A stretch of DNA of 64,000 nucleotides from Blastococcus_B deserti (GCF_042682525.1 NZ_JBHUHP010000019.1:62001-126000); one strand, 5' to 3'. Positions 1 through 8,230 are shown, counted from the stretch's first letter. Notes: generated from the sequence alone by a model not told the origin. Numbers and translations are program-made.

Positions 1-469
1 GGACTCGCTTGGGCGGCGTCCCTCCTTGACTGTGTTCGTCCGCCCCTGCCTCCCCATCTCGTAGTGCCGCGCCGGCGGATCGTACGGACCGTTGAGGATC
101 GGGCTCGCAGCGGTTGTCTCCGTCACGCCCGACCACGTCCCCTCGTCATTTCGAACCCTCGGCGTACCGACGTCACCCTAGGTCTTGGGCCGTCGCACGG
201 GCAGTCAACAGGTGGCCACCACGATCGGCTGATCGTCTGCTCGTTACCCGCGGCGCGGGCGAGCGGCAGGGACAGCCACCCACTCCAGCCCCGCGCCCGC
301 ACTTGCCCGACCTTGGTGGCCAGCTCGGTGATCTGAGCGACGGCCTCCGCGTACGGCGACGCGCTCCGGATGCCTCGTCGAGTACCACCGACGCTCGTGG
401 CGGTCGAGCAACCAGCAGCGCCGCAGCCGGTGGAGCACTCCTGGCCGCTTCGCACAACCGGCCCCTCTT
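1..469. other. No supportable gene at window start
   Basis: Several overlapping open frames exist on both strands here, but none reads as a recognisable protein and none has a clear ribosome binding site. On the minus strand around 250-350 a short stretch has plausible helical amino-acid content, so a gene fragment cannot be excluded. I treat the segment as intergenic or eroded DNA. Confidence 0.5.
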
Positions 470-552
470 GGCTGCAGTGGGTCGGGGGAAGGGTGGGCCG
501 AAGGCCCATCCCGCAGGGACGCGAAGCGCCCTTCCGGCGACCCACTGCAGCC
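470..552. repeat. Structured inverted repeat, three-way junction
   Basis: A perfect 15-bp inverted repeat (470-484 with 538-552) encloses a second stem (487-492 with 530-535). Inside lie two further hairpins, each with a GAA triloop. One pairs 493-499 with 503-509, including one G-T pair. The other pairs 520-522 with 526-528. The fold is a clover-like three-way junction of 83 bp. It could be a dispersed intergenic palindromic element, a MITE-like remnant or a structured RNA. I see no second copy in this window. Confidence 0.6.
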
Positions 553-632
553 GACACACTCGGCCGGAGGTGAAGCGGCAGCTGGGTCTCAGGACCTTCC
601 TGACGGCCGGATGAGACGGGCCGCTGTCCTGA

Positions 633-1004
633 TCGCCAGTCCCCCTCCAGTCCCCAAGACGCTCAGTCAGTGCCCTGTCGGCGCTCGCCTTCTACGGCAA
701 GGGCCGCGAGACCGAGGTCCGCGCCGAGAGCTTCCGTCGCATGGTCAACCCGCTTCTCGACACCGGAGTGCAGCGACTGATCATCGAGTCGCGCCAAGGG
801 CGCGATCAGCGCGACCGTCAGGTGCTCATCGAGGAACTCCGCCGCCTCGCCCGACCCCAACCGTTTCGCTACGTGCATCTGCCGCCGCACGGCGACCCGC
901 TTCTGTAGGTCGCCGACGCCTTGTCCTGAAGCCATTCCGCCGGAGGTGCCTGGCGAGCGCGCATCGGGGACATCACCGCGGCCGAGGACGTGGTGGCGCC
1001 GTAG
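633..1004 (+). pseudogene. Decayed hypothetical gene, two in-frame stops
   Basis: One frame reads as protein-like sequence across 681-1004: a segment with LIIESRQGRDQRD, then HLPPHGDPLL, then a TAG stop at 906-908, VADALS, a TGA stop at 927-929, and a clean tail containing GGAWRARIGDITAAEDVV ending at TAG 1002-1004. From memory, actinobacterial proteins of unknown function end in a pattern like LLWVADAxAW, so both stops sit where Trp (TGG) would be expected. Each is one G-to-A change from TGG. No start codon in a good context lies upstream (the frame is closed by a stop at 630-632), so the 5' end is also missing. This is a remnant unless the stops are read through. The family assignment is recollection only. 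Confidence 0.55.
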
Positions 1005-1202
1005 ACAGCGCGAGGCCCGGCCGCTCACCGTCCGGAGAGGAGCCGGGCCCACTTCCTGAAGCTAAGCGCGACAGGCAAGGCTCAGTGTAGGCGTCCCCAC
1101 ACGGGCGCTAAGCCCCGCAGGCAGCACACTGCCGGAGCGACCCGACCGCTCCCGCCGCGAGGCGTGCCGCCCGGGTACCCCTGCCTTGTATGCGTACCGG
1201 CC

Positions 1203-1233
1203 GTGCCCACACCGTGCCCACACGGTGCCCACA
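1203..1233 (+). repeat. Three GTGCCCACA direct repeats, 11-bp period
   Basis: GTGCCCACA occurs at 1203, 1214 and 1225, spaced exactly 11 bp, about one helical turn. It recurs at 1444 (8 of 9) and 1453 on the other side of the tRNA fragment at 1342-1385. Phased short direct repeats on both sides of a tRNA-derived core are typical of arm-type binding sites for tyrosine integrases. The role is inferred from this arrangement. Confidence 0.55.
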
Positions 1234-1341
1234 AAAGGGCCGTTTCGGACCATCGACGGCCATCGGCCGCCAACCATGAAACCGCAGGTCAGCCGGCAAA
1301 TCACCGATGATCATGCAGGTCAGCGCAGGGCTCTGAGATAC

Positions 1342-1385
1342 CTCATAATCCCTGGGTCGTGGGTTCGAGCCCCACCCGCCCCACC
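1342..1385 (+). other. tRNA-Met 3' fragment, candidate att core
   Basis: The sequence starts at an anticodon loop CTCATAA (anticodon CAU) and continues through the variable region, a T arm (stem 1359-1363 with 1371-1375 around TTCGAGC) and the 3' acceptor strand 1376-1382 with discriminator A1383. The bases before the loop do not pair with the anticodon 3' strand, and no D arm or 5' acceptor strand is present, so this is not a whole tRNA gene. Half-tRNA copies beginning at the anticodon loop are what integrative elements leave at an attachment site. The phased repeats on both sides support that reading. No integrase gene is visible. Confidence 0.7.
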
Positions 1386-1443
1386 GATGAATTCCCAGGT
1401 CAACAGCGTGCCGCTTGATCTTTGATCTTGAGGTTCGGGTCCC

Positions 1444-1461
1444 GTGCCCACGGTGCCCACA
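1444..1461 (+). repeat. Two more GTGCCCAC repeats downstream of att core
   Basis: Two copies, at 1444 and 1453 (9-bp spacing), match the three copies at 1203-1233. With the tRNA fragment between the two groups, the layout is P arm, core, P' arm, as in an attP site. Confidence 0.5.
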
Positions 1462-1534
1462 GTTCGCGAAGTCTTGAGGGCGTCGTGTGCGGCATCAATG
1501 TGCCCTCGTGGGGGTCTGGCGTCTCCCATGACTG

Positions 1535-1645
1535 TTAGCGGGCCTGCACCGGCTCGCTTCGGTACGCCGCCAGTGCGGCGGCGTCGTCGTTGGTCATTCG
1601 GCGCAGCACCAGATGCTCGGCGGCGGCCAGGATCTCGGCGGTCAT
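1535..1645 (-). pseudogene. GNAT acetyltransferase N-terminal stub
   Basis: Thirty-six codons from ATG (1643-1645) to TAA (1535-1537). The stretch LVLRRMTNDDAAALAAYRSE matches the usual first strand and helix of GNAT N-acetyltransferases (LxLRxxTxxDAxALAAYRSDP). The reading is lost directly after that point, where a normal gene would run about 150 codons further. The break lies roughly 70 bp from the att-like repeats, so insertion or excision of an element is a plausible cause. Confidence 0.6.
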
Positions 1646-1680
1646 AGTGCTCAGCTGCTTGGGGTATCGAATGCAGGGCG

Positions 1681-2538
1681 TCAGGCGTCGCGTCGGTGCA
1701 GCGTGACGGCGGCCGCCGCGATAGGGACGACAGCGTAGGCGGCGATCACGATCAGGCTCGCCTGTGTGGAGAGGTAGGCACCTTGAGTCTCGGCTGCTCC
1801 GGTGCTGAGCAACGCTGAGGACGCCGGCAGCGGTAGGTAGCCGACGATGGTCTCCACCCAGTCCAGGCGGATGAAGCTGAGGACGCCGGGCAGCAGCAGC
1901 AGCACGGTCAGGGCAGCGGTCACGCTGGCAGCGGTGGAGCGTAGGAGCGTGCCGATGCCGAGCGAGAACAGGGCGGCGGCGATGAGGGAGTAGAGGGCGC
2001 CGCCGAACACGCGCCAGGGGCCCGGGTCGTCCAGCGCTGGGACGAGGTCGTACTGCGAGAGTTGGGGCATGGTGACGACGTAGGACAGGGTCACGCTGAC
2101 GAGGGTCACGACGGCGGTCAGGACGACCAGGGTGAGGGCTTTCGCGGCAAGGACCGGGATCCGGGTTGGGACTGCGGCGAACGTGGAGCGGATCAAGCCG
2201 GTGGCGTATTCGCCGGTGATGAGCAGGGCGCCCAGGACGGCGATGGTCAGCATCCCGAAGGGGAAGCCGCTGGAGATGACCTCGGCGCCGTGCATCTGCT
2301 CGATCCCCGGGACCAGGGCGGGGTCGTCGGCCATGGCGTTCAGGGACGCGGCGGCGGCCAGGGCCGCCAGCGTGATCACTGCGGCGGTGGAGGCCAGCGC
2401 CCACCACGTCGAGCGCAGGGACAGCAGCTTGATCCACTCCCCGCGCACGACCCCCGCGAAGGTGGGCTGCACCTGCGCGGCGGCGGGTGGGGTGGCGGCG
2501 TGTGATGTCGTGGGGGGGTCGGCGGTCAGGGTGCTCAT
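1681..2538 (-). CDS. ABC-2 type transporter permease
   Basis: A 285-residue membrane protein and the permease half of an ABC exporter. After a cytoplasmic Pro/Ala-rich start comes the GEWIKLLSLRSTWWAL motif common at the first membrane segment of actinobacterial ABC-2 permeases. About six hydrophobic segments follow, near residues 46-67, 95-115, 135-156, 178-200, 204-223 and 255-279. Its ATG overlaps the stop of the upstream ATPase gene by 4 nt, so the two are translationally coupled. Such pairs export peptides or lipids or confer antibiotic resistance, and are often controlled by a neighbouring NarL-type two-component system like the one at 4282-6074. The substrate is unknown. Confidence 0.9.
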   Translation of the reverse strand: MSTLTADPPTTSHAATPPAAAQVQPTFAGVVRGEWIKLLSLRSTWWALASTAAVITLAALAAAASLNAMADDPALVPGIEQMHGAEVISSGFPFGMLTIAVLGALLITGEYATGLIRSTFAAVPTRIPVLAAKALTLVVLTAVVTLVSVTLSYVVTMPQLSQYDLVPALDDPGPWRVFGGALYSLIAAALFSLGIGTLLRSTAASVTAALTVLLLLPGVLSFIRLDWVETIVGYLPLPASSALLSTGAAETQGAYLSTQASLIVIAAYAVVPIAAAAVTLHRRDA

Positions 2539-3479
2539 TGGTTCTCGGCCTTCGCGGTCCTGGAAGTGGTGGGGGTGGTGTGGGCGCGGTACTCGACCGC
2601 ATCCTGTGTCAGGCTCATGTACGCCTCCTCCAGGCTGGCGCGGCGCGGGGACAGCTCGTGCAGCAGCAGCGCGTTTCTGTAGGCGACCTCGCCGACGTGC
2701 TCCGCGGTGGTCCCGCTGACCTCGAGCATCCCGGCCTCGGGCGAGGTGACGGTCGCACCGTCGGCGGCCAGAGCGGCGGCGAGATCACCGGCGCGCGGGG
2801 AGCGCACCCGCACCGCGCCGCCGCCGACGGAGTCGATGACCTGCTGGACCGGGCCGGCGGCGATGATGCGACCGCGGCCGATCACCAGGAGATGGTCGGC
2901 GGTCTGGGACATCTCGCTCATCAGGTGCGAGGAGAGGAAGACTGTTCGTCCTTCGGCGGCCAGGGCACGCACGAGCTGGCGGACCCACTGCACGCCCTCG
3001 GGGTCGAGCCCGTTGACCGGCTCGTCGAGGATGAGGGTCCTGGGGTCGCCTAGGAAGGCGGCAGCGATGCCCAGGCGCTGGCCCATGCCGAGGGAGAACC
3101 CTCCGACGCGCTTGGTCGCTACCCCGGCCAGGCCGGTCATCTCGATGACCTCGCTGATCCGGGAGGCCTTGATGTTGTGGGTGGCGGCCATGGTGCGCAG
3201 GTGTGAGCGGGCGCTCCGGCCGGGGTGCACGGCGCTTGCATCCAGCAGGGCGCCGACCTGGCGTAGCGGGGCACGGTGCTGCCGGTAGGGCTTGCCGTTG
3301 ACGGTGACGGTGCCCGACGTCGGCCGGTCCAGTCCCATGATCATGCGCATGGTCGTGGACTTGCCGGCGCCGTTCGGGCCGAGGAACCCGGTGACGGTCC
3401 CGGGCGCGATCGTGAAGCTGAGGGACTGCACGGCGGTGGTGTCGCCGTAGCGCTTGGTGAGCTCGCGTGCCTCGATCAT
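2535..3479 (-). CDS. ABC transporter ATP-binding protein
   Basis: A 314-residue ATPase of the DrrA/CcmA-like exporter type. Walker A GPNGAGKST lies at residues 34-42, the signature FSLGMGQRLGIA follows, then Walker B with LILDEPVNGLDPEG and the switch His in SSHLMSEM. A C-terminal extension of about 90 residues is usual for drug and lantibiotic exporter ATPases. It energises the permease encoded directly downstream (4-nt overlap). No strong Shine-Dalgarno is seen ahead of the ATG. Confidence 0.92.
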   Translation of the reverse strand: MIEARELTKRYGDTTAVQSLSFTIAPGTVTGFLGPNGAGKSTTMRMIMGLDRPTSGTVTVNGKPYRQHRAPLRQVGALLDASAVHPGRSARSHLRTMAATHNIKASRISEVIEMTGLAGVATKRVGGFSLGMGQRLGIAAAFLGDPRTLILDEPVNGLDPEGVQWVRQLVRALAAEGRTVFLSSHLMSEMSQTADHLLVIGRGRIIAAGPVQQVIDSVGGGAVRVRSPRAGDLAAALAADGATVTSPEAGMLEVSGTTAEHVGEVAYRNALLLHELSPRRASLEEAYMSLTQDAVEYRAHTTPTTSRTAKAENQ

Positions 3480-3595
3480 GACCGGGACCGTTCCGGGGGA
3501 TGGGGTGGGACGGAGTGCTCAACAGCGAACGCTGAGACAGGTGACCGTGCCCGCGGGTGGCGCGAGCGAAGGATGGTCGGGCGCGGGGCGGGCAG

Positions 3596-4120
3596 TCACG
3601 CCTGCTGCGGCGTGCGGAGTGGCTCGCTGTCGAGGCTGGCTGCCAGGGTCGCCGGTGATGCGGTGCGGCGTGGCCAGGTCCAGGCGGAGCGCAGGATGAA
3701 GGCCAGGAGCACCACCTCGAGTCCGATGGAGAGGCCGTAGAAGAAGGCCCAGTCCCAGGACTCCCCGACCGCGTTGTACATCGAGAAGGGGATGTAGAGC
3801 GTTGCTACGACGAGGTTGGTGGCGCGGTTGACACGGGCTGGCAGTGTCGTGGAGAGCAGGATCATGAGGCTCGGGATGGCCACGGACGTGAGGAAAATGG
3901 TCAACAACGTCGGGCTGATGTCGAACTCGAAGACGACGCCGGCCAGGATGTCGTCGATGACACCGGGCTTGTACAGATGGAAGTAGTCGACGTAGATGTA
4001 CAGGAACATGAAGCTGGTCCATGCGGCTGCGAGTGTGGCCTGCACGGGCATGCGCCGATCTTCCAGCGCGCTGCGCGATGGCGGATTCTCCAGCGCGGTG
4101 TGGGATTGAGGCGTTCTCAT
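3596..4120 (-). CDS. DUF6326-like four-helix membrane protein
   Basis: A 174-residue membrane protein. The start is set by a good ribosome binding site, AAGGAG seven bases before ATG at 4118-4120; longer upstream frames lack one. Hydrophobic stretches include FMFLYIYVDYFHLY, LLTIFLTSVAIPSLMILLS, LVVATLYIPFSMYNAVG and LSIGLEVVLLAFILRSAW. The composition and the YxDYFHLYxPG motif resemble DUF6326 proteins, whose function is unknown. It diverges from the histidine kinase gene across a 160-bp region and follows the same direction as the ABC genes, so it may be part of the same response. Confidence 0.75.
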   Translation of the reverse strand: MRTPQSHTALENPPSRSALEDRRMPVQATLAAAWTSFMFLYIYVDYFHLYKPGVIDDILAGVVFEFDISPTLLTIFLTSVAIPSLMILLSTTLPARVNRATNLVVATLYIPFSMYNAVGESWDWAFFYGLSIGLEVVLLAFILRSAWTWPRRTASPATLAASLDSEPLRTPQQA

Positions 4121-4281
4121 CACAATGCTCCTTGGCTTGATCGGGTGGGTGCTGCCACCTTCACGGAGGCCGGCGGCGGGCACATCAGCCCCGGAGCCTG
4201 ATCCGACCTGGCCGTTGGCACAGCCGAGCTCTTGTACTTTCGGCGGATACACCGAGCACGCGGGCTGCCTAGGCTGGTCAG

Positions 4282-5430
4282 ATGGCCACCAGCGCACTCC
4301 GCTCGCTGTGGGCCGAACCTCGACCCACGAATGCCCCGGACCGGGGGCCGCGGGACTGGGCCTTGGTCGTAGCCCTGGTCGGCTGGTCCGTGGTGGAAGT
4401 GGTGTTTCGCCAGGACCTGGCGCCGCGCCCGCTGCTGCTGCTCTACACGCTCGCGGTCCTCGGCCCGCTGCTGTGGCGACGCACGCACCCGCTCGTCGCG
4501 GTTGCGGTCTGCTTCGGCACGTTGACGACCCTCGACATCGTCAGAATTCTCACCGGGTCGCAAGGCGGCCTGCTGAACAGCATGTCCGCAGCGCTGATCC
4601 TGGCCTACGCCCTGTTCCGGTGGGGCTCCGGTCGGGAAGCCGCAAGCGGCCTCGGCGTCATCCTGCTCTGGCTGCCCATCACCACCGTCGCCGACCCCAC
4701 CAGCCTGGCGGACACGGTCGGGGCGTACGCGTTCTTCCTGTTCGCCGCCGCGCTCGGCGCCGCGATCCGCTATCGCGCGAAGATCCGCATCCGCGACATC
4801 GACCACGCCAAGGCCCGCGAACGCGAACAGCTCGCTCGTGAACTCCACGACACCGTCGCCCACCACGTCTCGGGCATCGCCATCCAGGCCCAAGCAGGAC
4901 GTGCCATCGCGGCCTCCCACCCCGAGCGTGCCGTCGAGGCCCTGGCCATCATCGAGGACGCAGCGACCCGCACGCTCACCGAGCTGCGCGCCATCGTCGG
5001 CGTGCTCCGCGCCACACAGGACACCGAGTTCGCGCCGCAGCCCGGCGTGGCCGAGGTCGAGCAGCTCGCCACCGATGGCCAGACGCGTCCCTGCGTCGAG
5101 GTAACGCTTTCCGGCGAGTTCGACGACCTCAGCCCGGCGGTCGGGGCCGCGATCTACCGCCTGGCCCAGGAGTCCGTCACCAACGCTCGACGGCACGCCC
5201 GCCACGCGACCCAGGTCACCGTCGCCGTCACAGGCGACGCCGACCAGGTACGGCTGACCATCGACGACGACGGCTCCTCCGGTGCTGGCGGCCGCGCCCC
5301 AGCGGGCTACGGCCTGGTGGGCATGCGGGAACGTGCCTCACTGCTCGGCGGCACCTTCCACGCAGGCCCCGCCGCCGAGCGGGGCTGGCGGGTAGAGGCG
5401 GTCCTGCCCCGAACCGGGACGCCACGATGA
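4282..5430 (+). CDS. NarL-type sensor histidine kinase
   Basis: A 382-residue kinase. The N-terminal half holds several membrane segments without an obvious extracellular domain. The dimerisation/phospho-acceptor box RELHDTVAHHVSGIAIQAQA follows, then a HATPase with IDDDGSSG and the G box GYGLVGMRERASLLGG. This is the HisKA_3 / NarX-DesK class. The stop overlaps the start of the response regulator gene by 4 nt. Intramembrane-sensing kinases of this shape next to ABC exporters usually respond to cell-envelope or antimicrobial stress; that role here is inference. Confidence 0.9.
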   Translation: MATSALRSLWAEPRPTNAPDRGPRDWALVVALVGWSVVEVVFRQDLAPRPLLLLYTLAVLGPLLWRRTHPLVAVAVCFGTLTTLDIVRILTGSQGGLLNSMSAALILAYALFRWGSGREAASGLGVILLWLPITTVADPTSLADTVGAYAFFLFAAALGAAIRYRAKIRIRDIDHAKAREREQLARELHDTVAHHVSGIAIQAQAGRAIAASHPERAVEALAIIEDAATRTLTELRAIVGVLRATQDTEFAPQPGVAEVEQLATDGQTRPCVEVTLSGEFDDLSPAVGAAIYRLAQESVTNARRHARHATQVTVAVTGDADQVRLTIDDDGSSGAGGRAPAGYGLVGMRERASLLGGTFHAGPAAERGWRVEAVLPRTGTPR

Positions 5431-6074
5431 GCATCAGGGTCCTCATCGCCGACGACCAGCCCATCGTGCGCACCGGGCTGACGATGCTGCTCGACGCCCA
5501 ACCCGACATCGAGGTGGTCGGCGCGGCCGCCGACGGGCGCGAGGCAGTCCGCCTGGCGCTCCAGCTGCGCCCCGACGTCGGCCTGTTCGACATCCGAATG
5601 CCGCTGATGGACGGCATCGAAGCCACCCGACGCCTCGCCGGCCCCGACGTCACCGACCCCCTGCCGATCGTGGTCATCACCACCTTCGACCTCGACGAGT
5701 ATGTCCACGGGGCGCTCAAAGCCGGCGCCCGCGGGTTCCTGCTCAAGGACGCCGGACCCGCCCTGCTGACCCAGGCCATCCACGCCGCCGCCGACGGAGA
5801 CGCACTGATCGCACCCAGCGTGACTATCCGACTGCTCGCAGCGTTCGCCCACGCACGGACCTCACCACCGAGGCAGCCGATAGAACCGCTTACCGCCCGC
5901 GAGGAGGCAGTCCTCGTGCCTGTAGCCCAAGGCCGCACCAACAATGAGATCGCCAGCGAGCTCTACATCACCCCGAGCACCGTCAAAGCCCACCTCGCCA
6001 GCCTCATGCGAAAGCTCGGCGCACGAAACCGCGTCGAGGTCGCCATGTGGGCCCACGAGACCGGCCGCACCTGA
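5427..6074 (+). CDS. LuxR/NarL-family response regulator
   Basis: A 215-residue regulator. The receiver domain has acidic residues ADDQ, a phospho-acceptor Asp in GLFDIRMPLMDG, and the conserved Lys in FLLKDAG. The C-terminal LuxR helix-turn-helix reads PLTAREEAVLVPVAQGRTNN followed by STVKAHLASLMRKLGARNRV. It is the partner of the upstream kinase (ATGA overlap). Likely targets are the divergent membrane-protein gene and the ABC exporter genes at 1681-4120. Confidence 0.92.
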   Translation: MSIRVLIADDQPIVRTGLTMLLDAQPDIEVVGAAADGREAVRLALQLRPDVGLFDIRMPLMDGIEATRRLAGPDVTDPLPIVVITTFDLDEYVHGALKAGARGFLLKDAGPALLTQAIHAAADGDALIAPSVTIRLLAAFAHARTSPPRQPIEPLTAREEAVLVPVAQGRTNNEIASELYITPSTVKAHLASLMRKLGARNRVEVAMWAHETGRT

Positions 6075-6319
6075 CGCCGCCAAGGCTCCCGCCGCCGTTT
6101 GCCGCAACCCCCCACAGCGTCACAAAGCGGCGTGCACCCCTCGGAGGGACGCTGCGTCCTCTCAGCGGATGACGGGCTATACAGCACGCGGGTCTGAGGG
6201 CTAGCGCCGGAAGCTCCGGGTTGCCCGGCCGCCGTTGCGGCACTGCCTCCCTGCGCGTGAAGTGACCCCCTGGGCTGAACACCTCCGGACTTGGCGAAAG
6301 CCGAGAAGGGAGTGCCCGA

Positions 6320-6435
6320 GTGGGCCGACGGAGCAAGTACCCCGAGGGATTCCGGCAGCAAGCCGCACAACTGGTCCTCGACAGCCGCCGCAGCGCGTCC
6401 GCGAGGTCGCCGGCGAGCTCGGGATCAACCACGGG
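6320..6435 (+). pseudogene. IS3-family transposase OrfA remnant
   Basis: A GTG at 6320 with AAGGGAG seven bases upstream opens a frame reading GRRSKYPEGFRQQAAQLVLD, the typical start of IS3-family OrfA (RRSKYPxEFRxxAVxLV). Near 6394 the frame shifts, and the next frame continues VREVAGELGINHG, the recognition helix of the same protein. Similarity stops soon after, so only about 40 residues survive with one frameshift. No OrfB and no terminal inverted repeats were found, so the element is dead. Confidence 0.7.
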
Positions 6436-6688
6436 GCGAGTTCCGAGATTCTCGATGCGATAGGCAATCGAGATAGGACAATCTTCCTGAGCACCCTGGC
6501 AGAAAAACTTGGGGACGCGGATCAGGCTGTGTAAGCGATAGACAACTGGCGACGCTCAGGCTCGGAGGTCTTGAAAGGCGTCTCACTGGATCGATCAGCA
6601 GGCGCGGTAGCTGATATCCTCCGGCTGGACGCTAATCGCGTATACCCAAAAGTAGCCCGTTCGTGGAGTGCCTCGGCGCAGGCGCTGA

Positions 6689-6841
6689 GCACAGCGGCGA
6701 GTGCTCGCTGTCGCTGGCCGTTACCGCGGGAGAATCATCGAACTCGACCGCATGATCACGTCCCTGACGACCCGTCGCGGCCTGCTCGTCCGCAGGCTGG
6801 ACGAGAGCGCGGCCCGAACCTTGCGACCGGAGAAGACCACG
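6689..6841 (+). pseudogene. Possible MerR regulator C-terminal fragment
   Basis: In the same frame as the peroxiredoxin, and just before its start, the residues RIIELDRMITSLTTRRGLLV then RRLDESAA form an amphipathic helix of the kind seen at the C-terminus of MerR-family regulators (IxELDxxIxxLxxxRxxLxxRL). A stop at 6686-6688 closes the frame upstream, and no MerR helix-turn-helix is found in any frame ahead. I read this as the tail of a MerR gene whose front is lost, running into the peroxiredoxin frame. Confidence 0.4.
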
Positions 6842-7417
6842 GTGACGACCGACTACACCGAACTGCCAGCGGATCTGCCCGCTCCCGCCGATGACGGGGC
6901 CGCAGCCCATCTCCCCGGCCGGGCCATACCCGCTCTGACGCTGACAGCCAGCGACGGCACCACTGTGAACCTTGCCGACCTGGGCGCCGACAGGACGATC
7001 ATCTACCTGTATCCGCTCACCGGCCGTCCCGGTGTCGACCAGCCGCAGGGGTGGGACGCGATACCGGGCGCCCGCGGTTGCTCCGCCGAGGCGTGCGACT
7101 TCCGCGACCACTTCGCCGACCTCCGGCGAGCGGGTGCGTCACAGGTGTACGGCCTCTCCAGCCAGGACCCCGAGTACCAGGCCGAGGTCGTCGAACGGCT
7201 GCACCTCCCCTTCGGGATGCTCTCCGACCCGCACTTCGCTCTGGCCGATGCGCTCGACCTGCCGACCTTCTCCGCGCCCGGTCACGACCGCCTGTACTCG
7301 CGGCTCACGCTCGTGGTGCGCAACGGCCACATCGAGCACGTCTTCTACCCGGTCTTCCCGCCCAACGCCCACGCCGGGCAGGTCCTCGCCTGGCTCGACG
7401 CACATCCCATTCGGTGA
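6842..7417 (+). CDS. BCP/PrxQ-like peroxiredoxin
   Basis: A 191-residue thiol peroxidase of the AhpC/TSA fold. The central strand IIYLYPLTGRPG leads to IPGARGCSAEACDFRDHF, with two cysteines five residues apart, as in the bacterioferritin-comigratory (PrxQ) group where they are the peroxidatic and resolving residues. VYGLSSQDPEYQAEV and LPFGMLSD complete the fold. GTG at 6842 is preferred because GGAGAAG lies six bases before it; the frame stays open upstream only across a MerR-like fragment. It would reduce hydroperoxides in the cytoplasm. A MerR partner may have been lost. Confidence 0.85.
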   Translation: MTTDYTELPADLPAPADDGAAAHLPGRAIPALTLTASDGTTVNLADLGADRTIIYLYPLTGRPGVDQPQGWDAIPGARGCSAEACDFRDHFADLRRAGASQVYGLSSQDPEYQAEVVERLHLPFGMLSDPHFALADALDLPTFSAPGHDRLYSRLTLVVRNGHIEHVFYPVFPPNAHAGQVLAWLDAHPIR

Positions 7418-7481
7418 GCAGATGGGCGGCACACGCCGCTGAACCCGGCCCGCCGGTCCGCCACGCGCACCCCTCGTCCGC

Positions 7482-8230
7482 TCAGGCCTGCGGGGACCGC
7501 GTACCGAGCAGCTGGGCCAGCTCCTGGACCAGTTCGCGCACCCGTCCCAGTTCCTCGCCCCCGCCCGCCCCGGGCGGACGGGGCCCGACGTGGGCGTCCA
7601 CGTCGAACACGGTGTCGGGCCGGGGGTGCCAGGCGGTGAACCACTCGAGCCCGCGCCCGTACTGGTCCCGGGTCACCCCCTGCAGGAGGAGGACCGGCAC
7701 GCCGACGCCCAGGTCCAGGTGGGTGGCCACGGCCTCGTCCGCGGGTACCGCCTGCAACTGACGCGGGCCGCCCTGCGGCTCCACGCCCCGGGCCCGCATC
7801 CAGTCGTGCAGGGAGCCGCCGTCGAGGTCCTCGGCCGACAGGTGCGGGAAGAGCTCCCTGGGCAACCACGTCCGCATGAAGACCAACGGCTCCTCCTCCA
7901 CCCGCCGGATCCGCTCGAGGCGCCACGTGTCGGTCACCCCGAGCGCGGCGGCGGCAGCGGACGGCGCCTCGTCGACCGCCAGCCCGACGATCTCGGTGCG
8001 GAGGTGGTGACCACTGGCCTCGACCTGCTGGCGGAGGCCGCCGGCCTGGTCCGCGCGCCGCCGGTGCTCAGGGCGCGGTGCGACGACGCTGCCGCGGCCG
8101 CGCTGACGGACGATCAGTCCGAGGTCGGCGAGGTCGCCCAGCGCCTGCCGGACCACACTCCGCGAGACGCCGTAGCGCGCCTGCAGCGCCTCCTCGGTCG
8201 GCAGCGGTGCTCCGGGCGGCAGGGAGTCTC
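7482..8230 (-). pseudogene. GntR/UTRA regulator lacking its N-terminus
   Basis: The C-terminal 200 residues are an intact UTRA effector domain of the HutC subfamily (LERIRRVEEEPLVFMRTWLP, QYGRGLEWFTAWHP). The winged helix is present from GDSLPPGAPLPTEEALQARY through VSRSVVRQALGDLADLGLIV. The first 20 or so residues of the DNA-binding domain and a proper start codon are missing: at about 8225-8230 the sequence turns into the tail of an unrelated gene on the other strand. Internal GTG codons could start translation but would leave a broken helix-turn-helix. I therefore call it truncated. Confidence 0.75.

Noticed and set aside
64..614. Long open frames on both strands at the window start
   Set aside because: Amino-acid content is Arg/Pro/Ser-rich noise of GC-rich DNA, no ribosome binding sites, and an internal inverted repeat lies in the frames.
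1339..1386. Complete tRNA-Met gene
   Set aside because: Only the 3' half from the anticodon loop is present; D arm and 5' acceptor strand are missing and the anticodon stem cannot pair.
1062..1425. Frames across the att-like region that could be an integrase C-terminus
   Set aside because: The reading is made by the phased repeats and the tRNA fragment; no catalytic Arg/His/Tyr motifs of a tyrosine recombinase are present.
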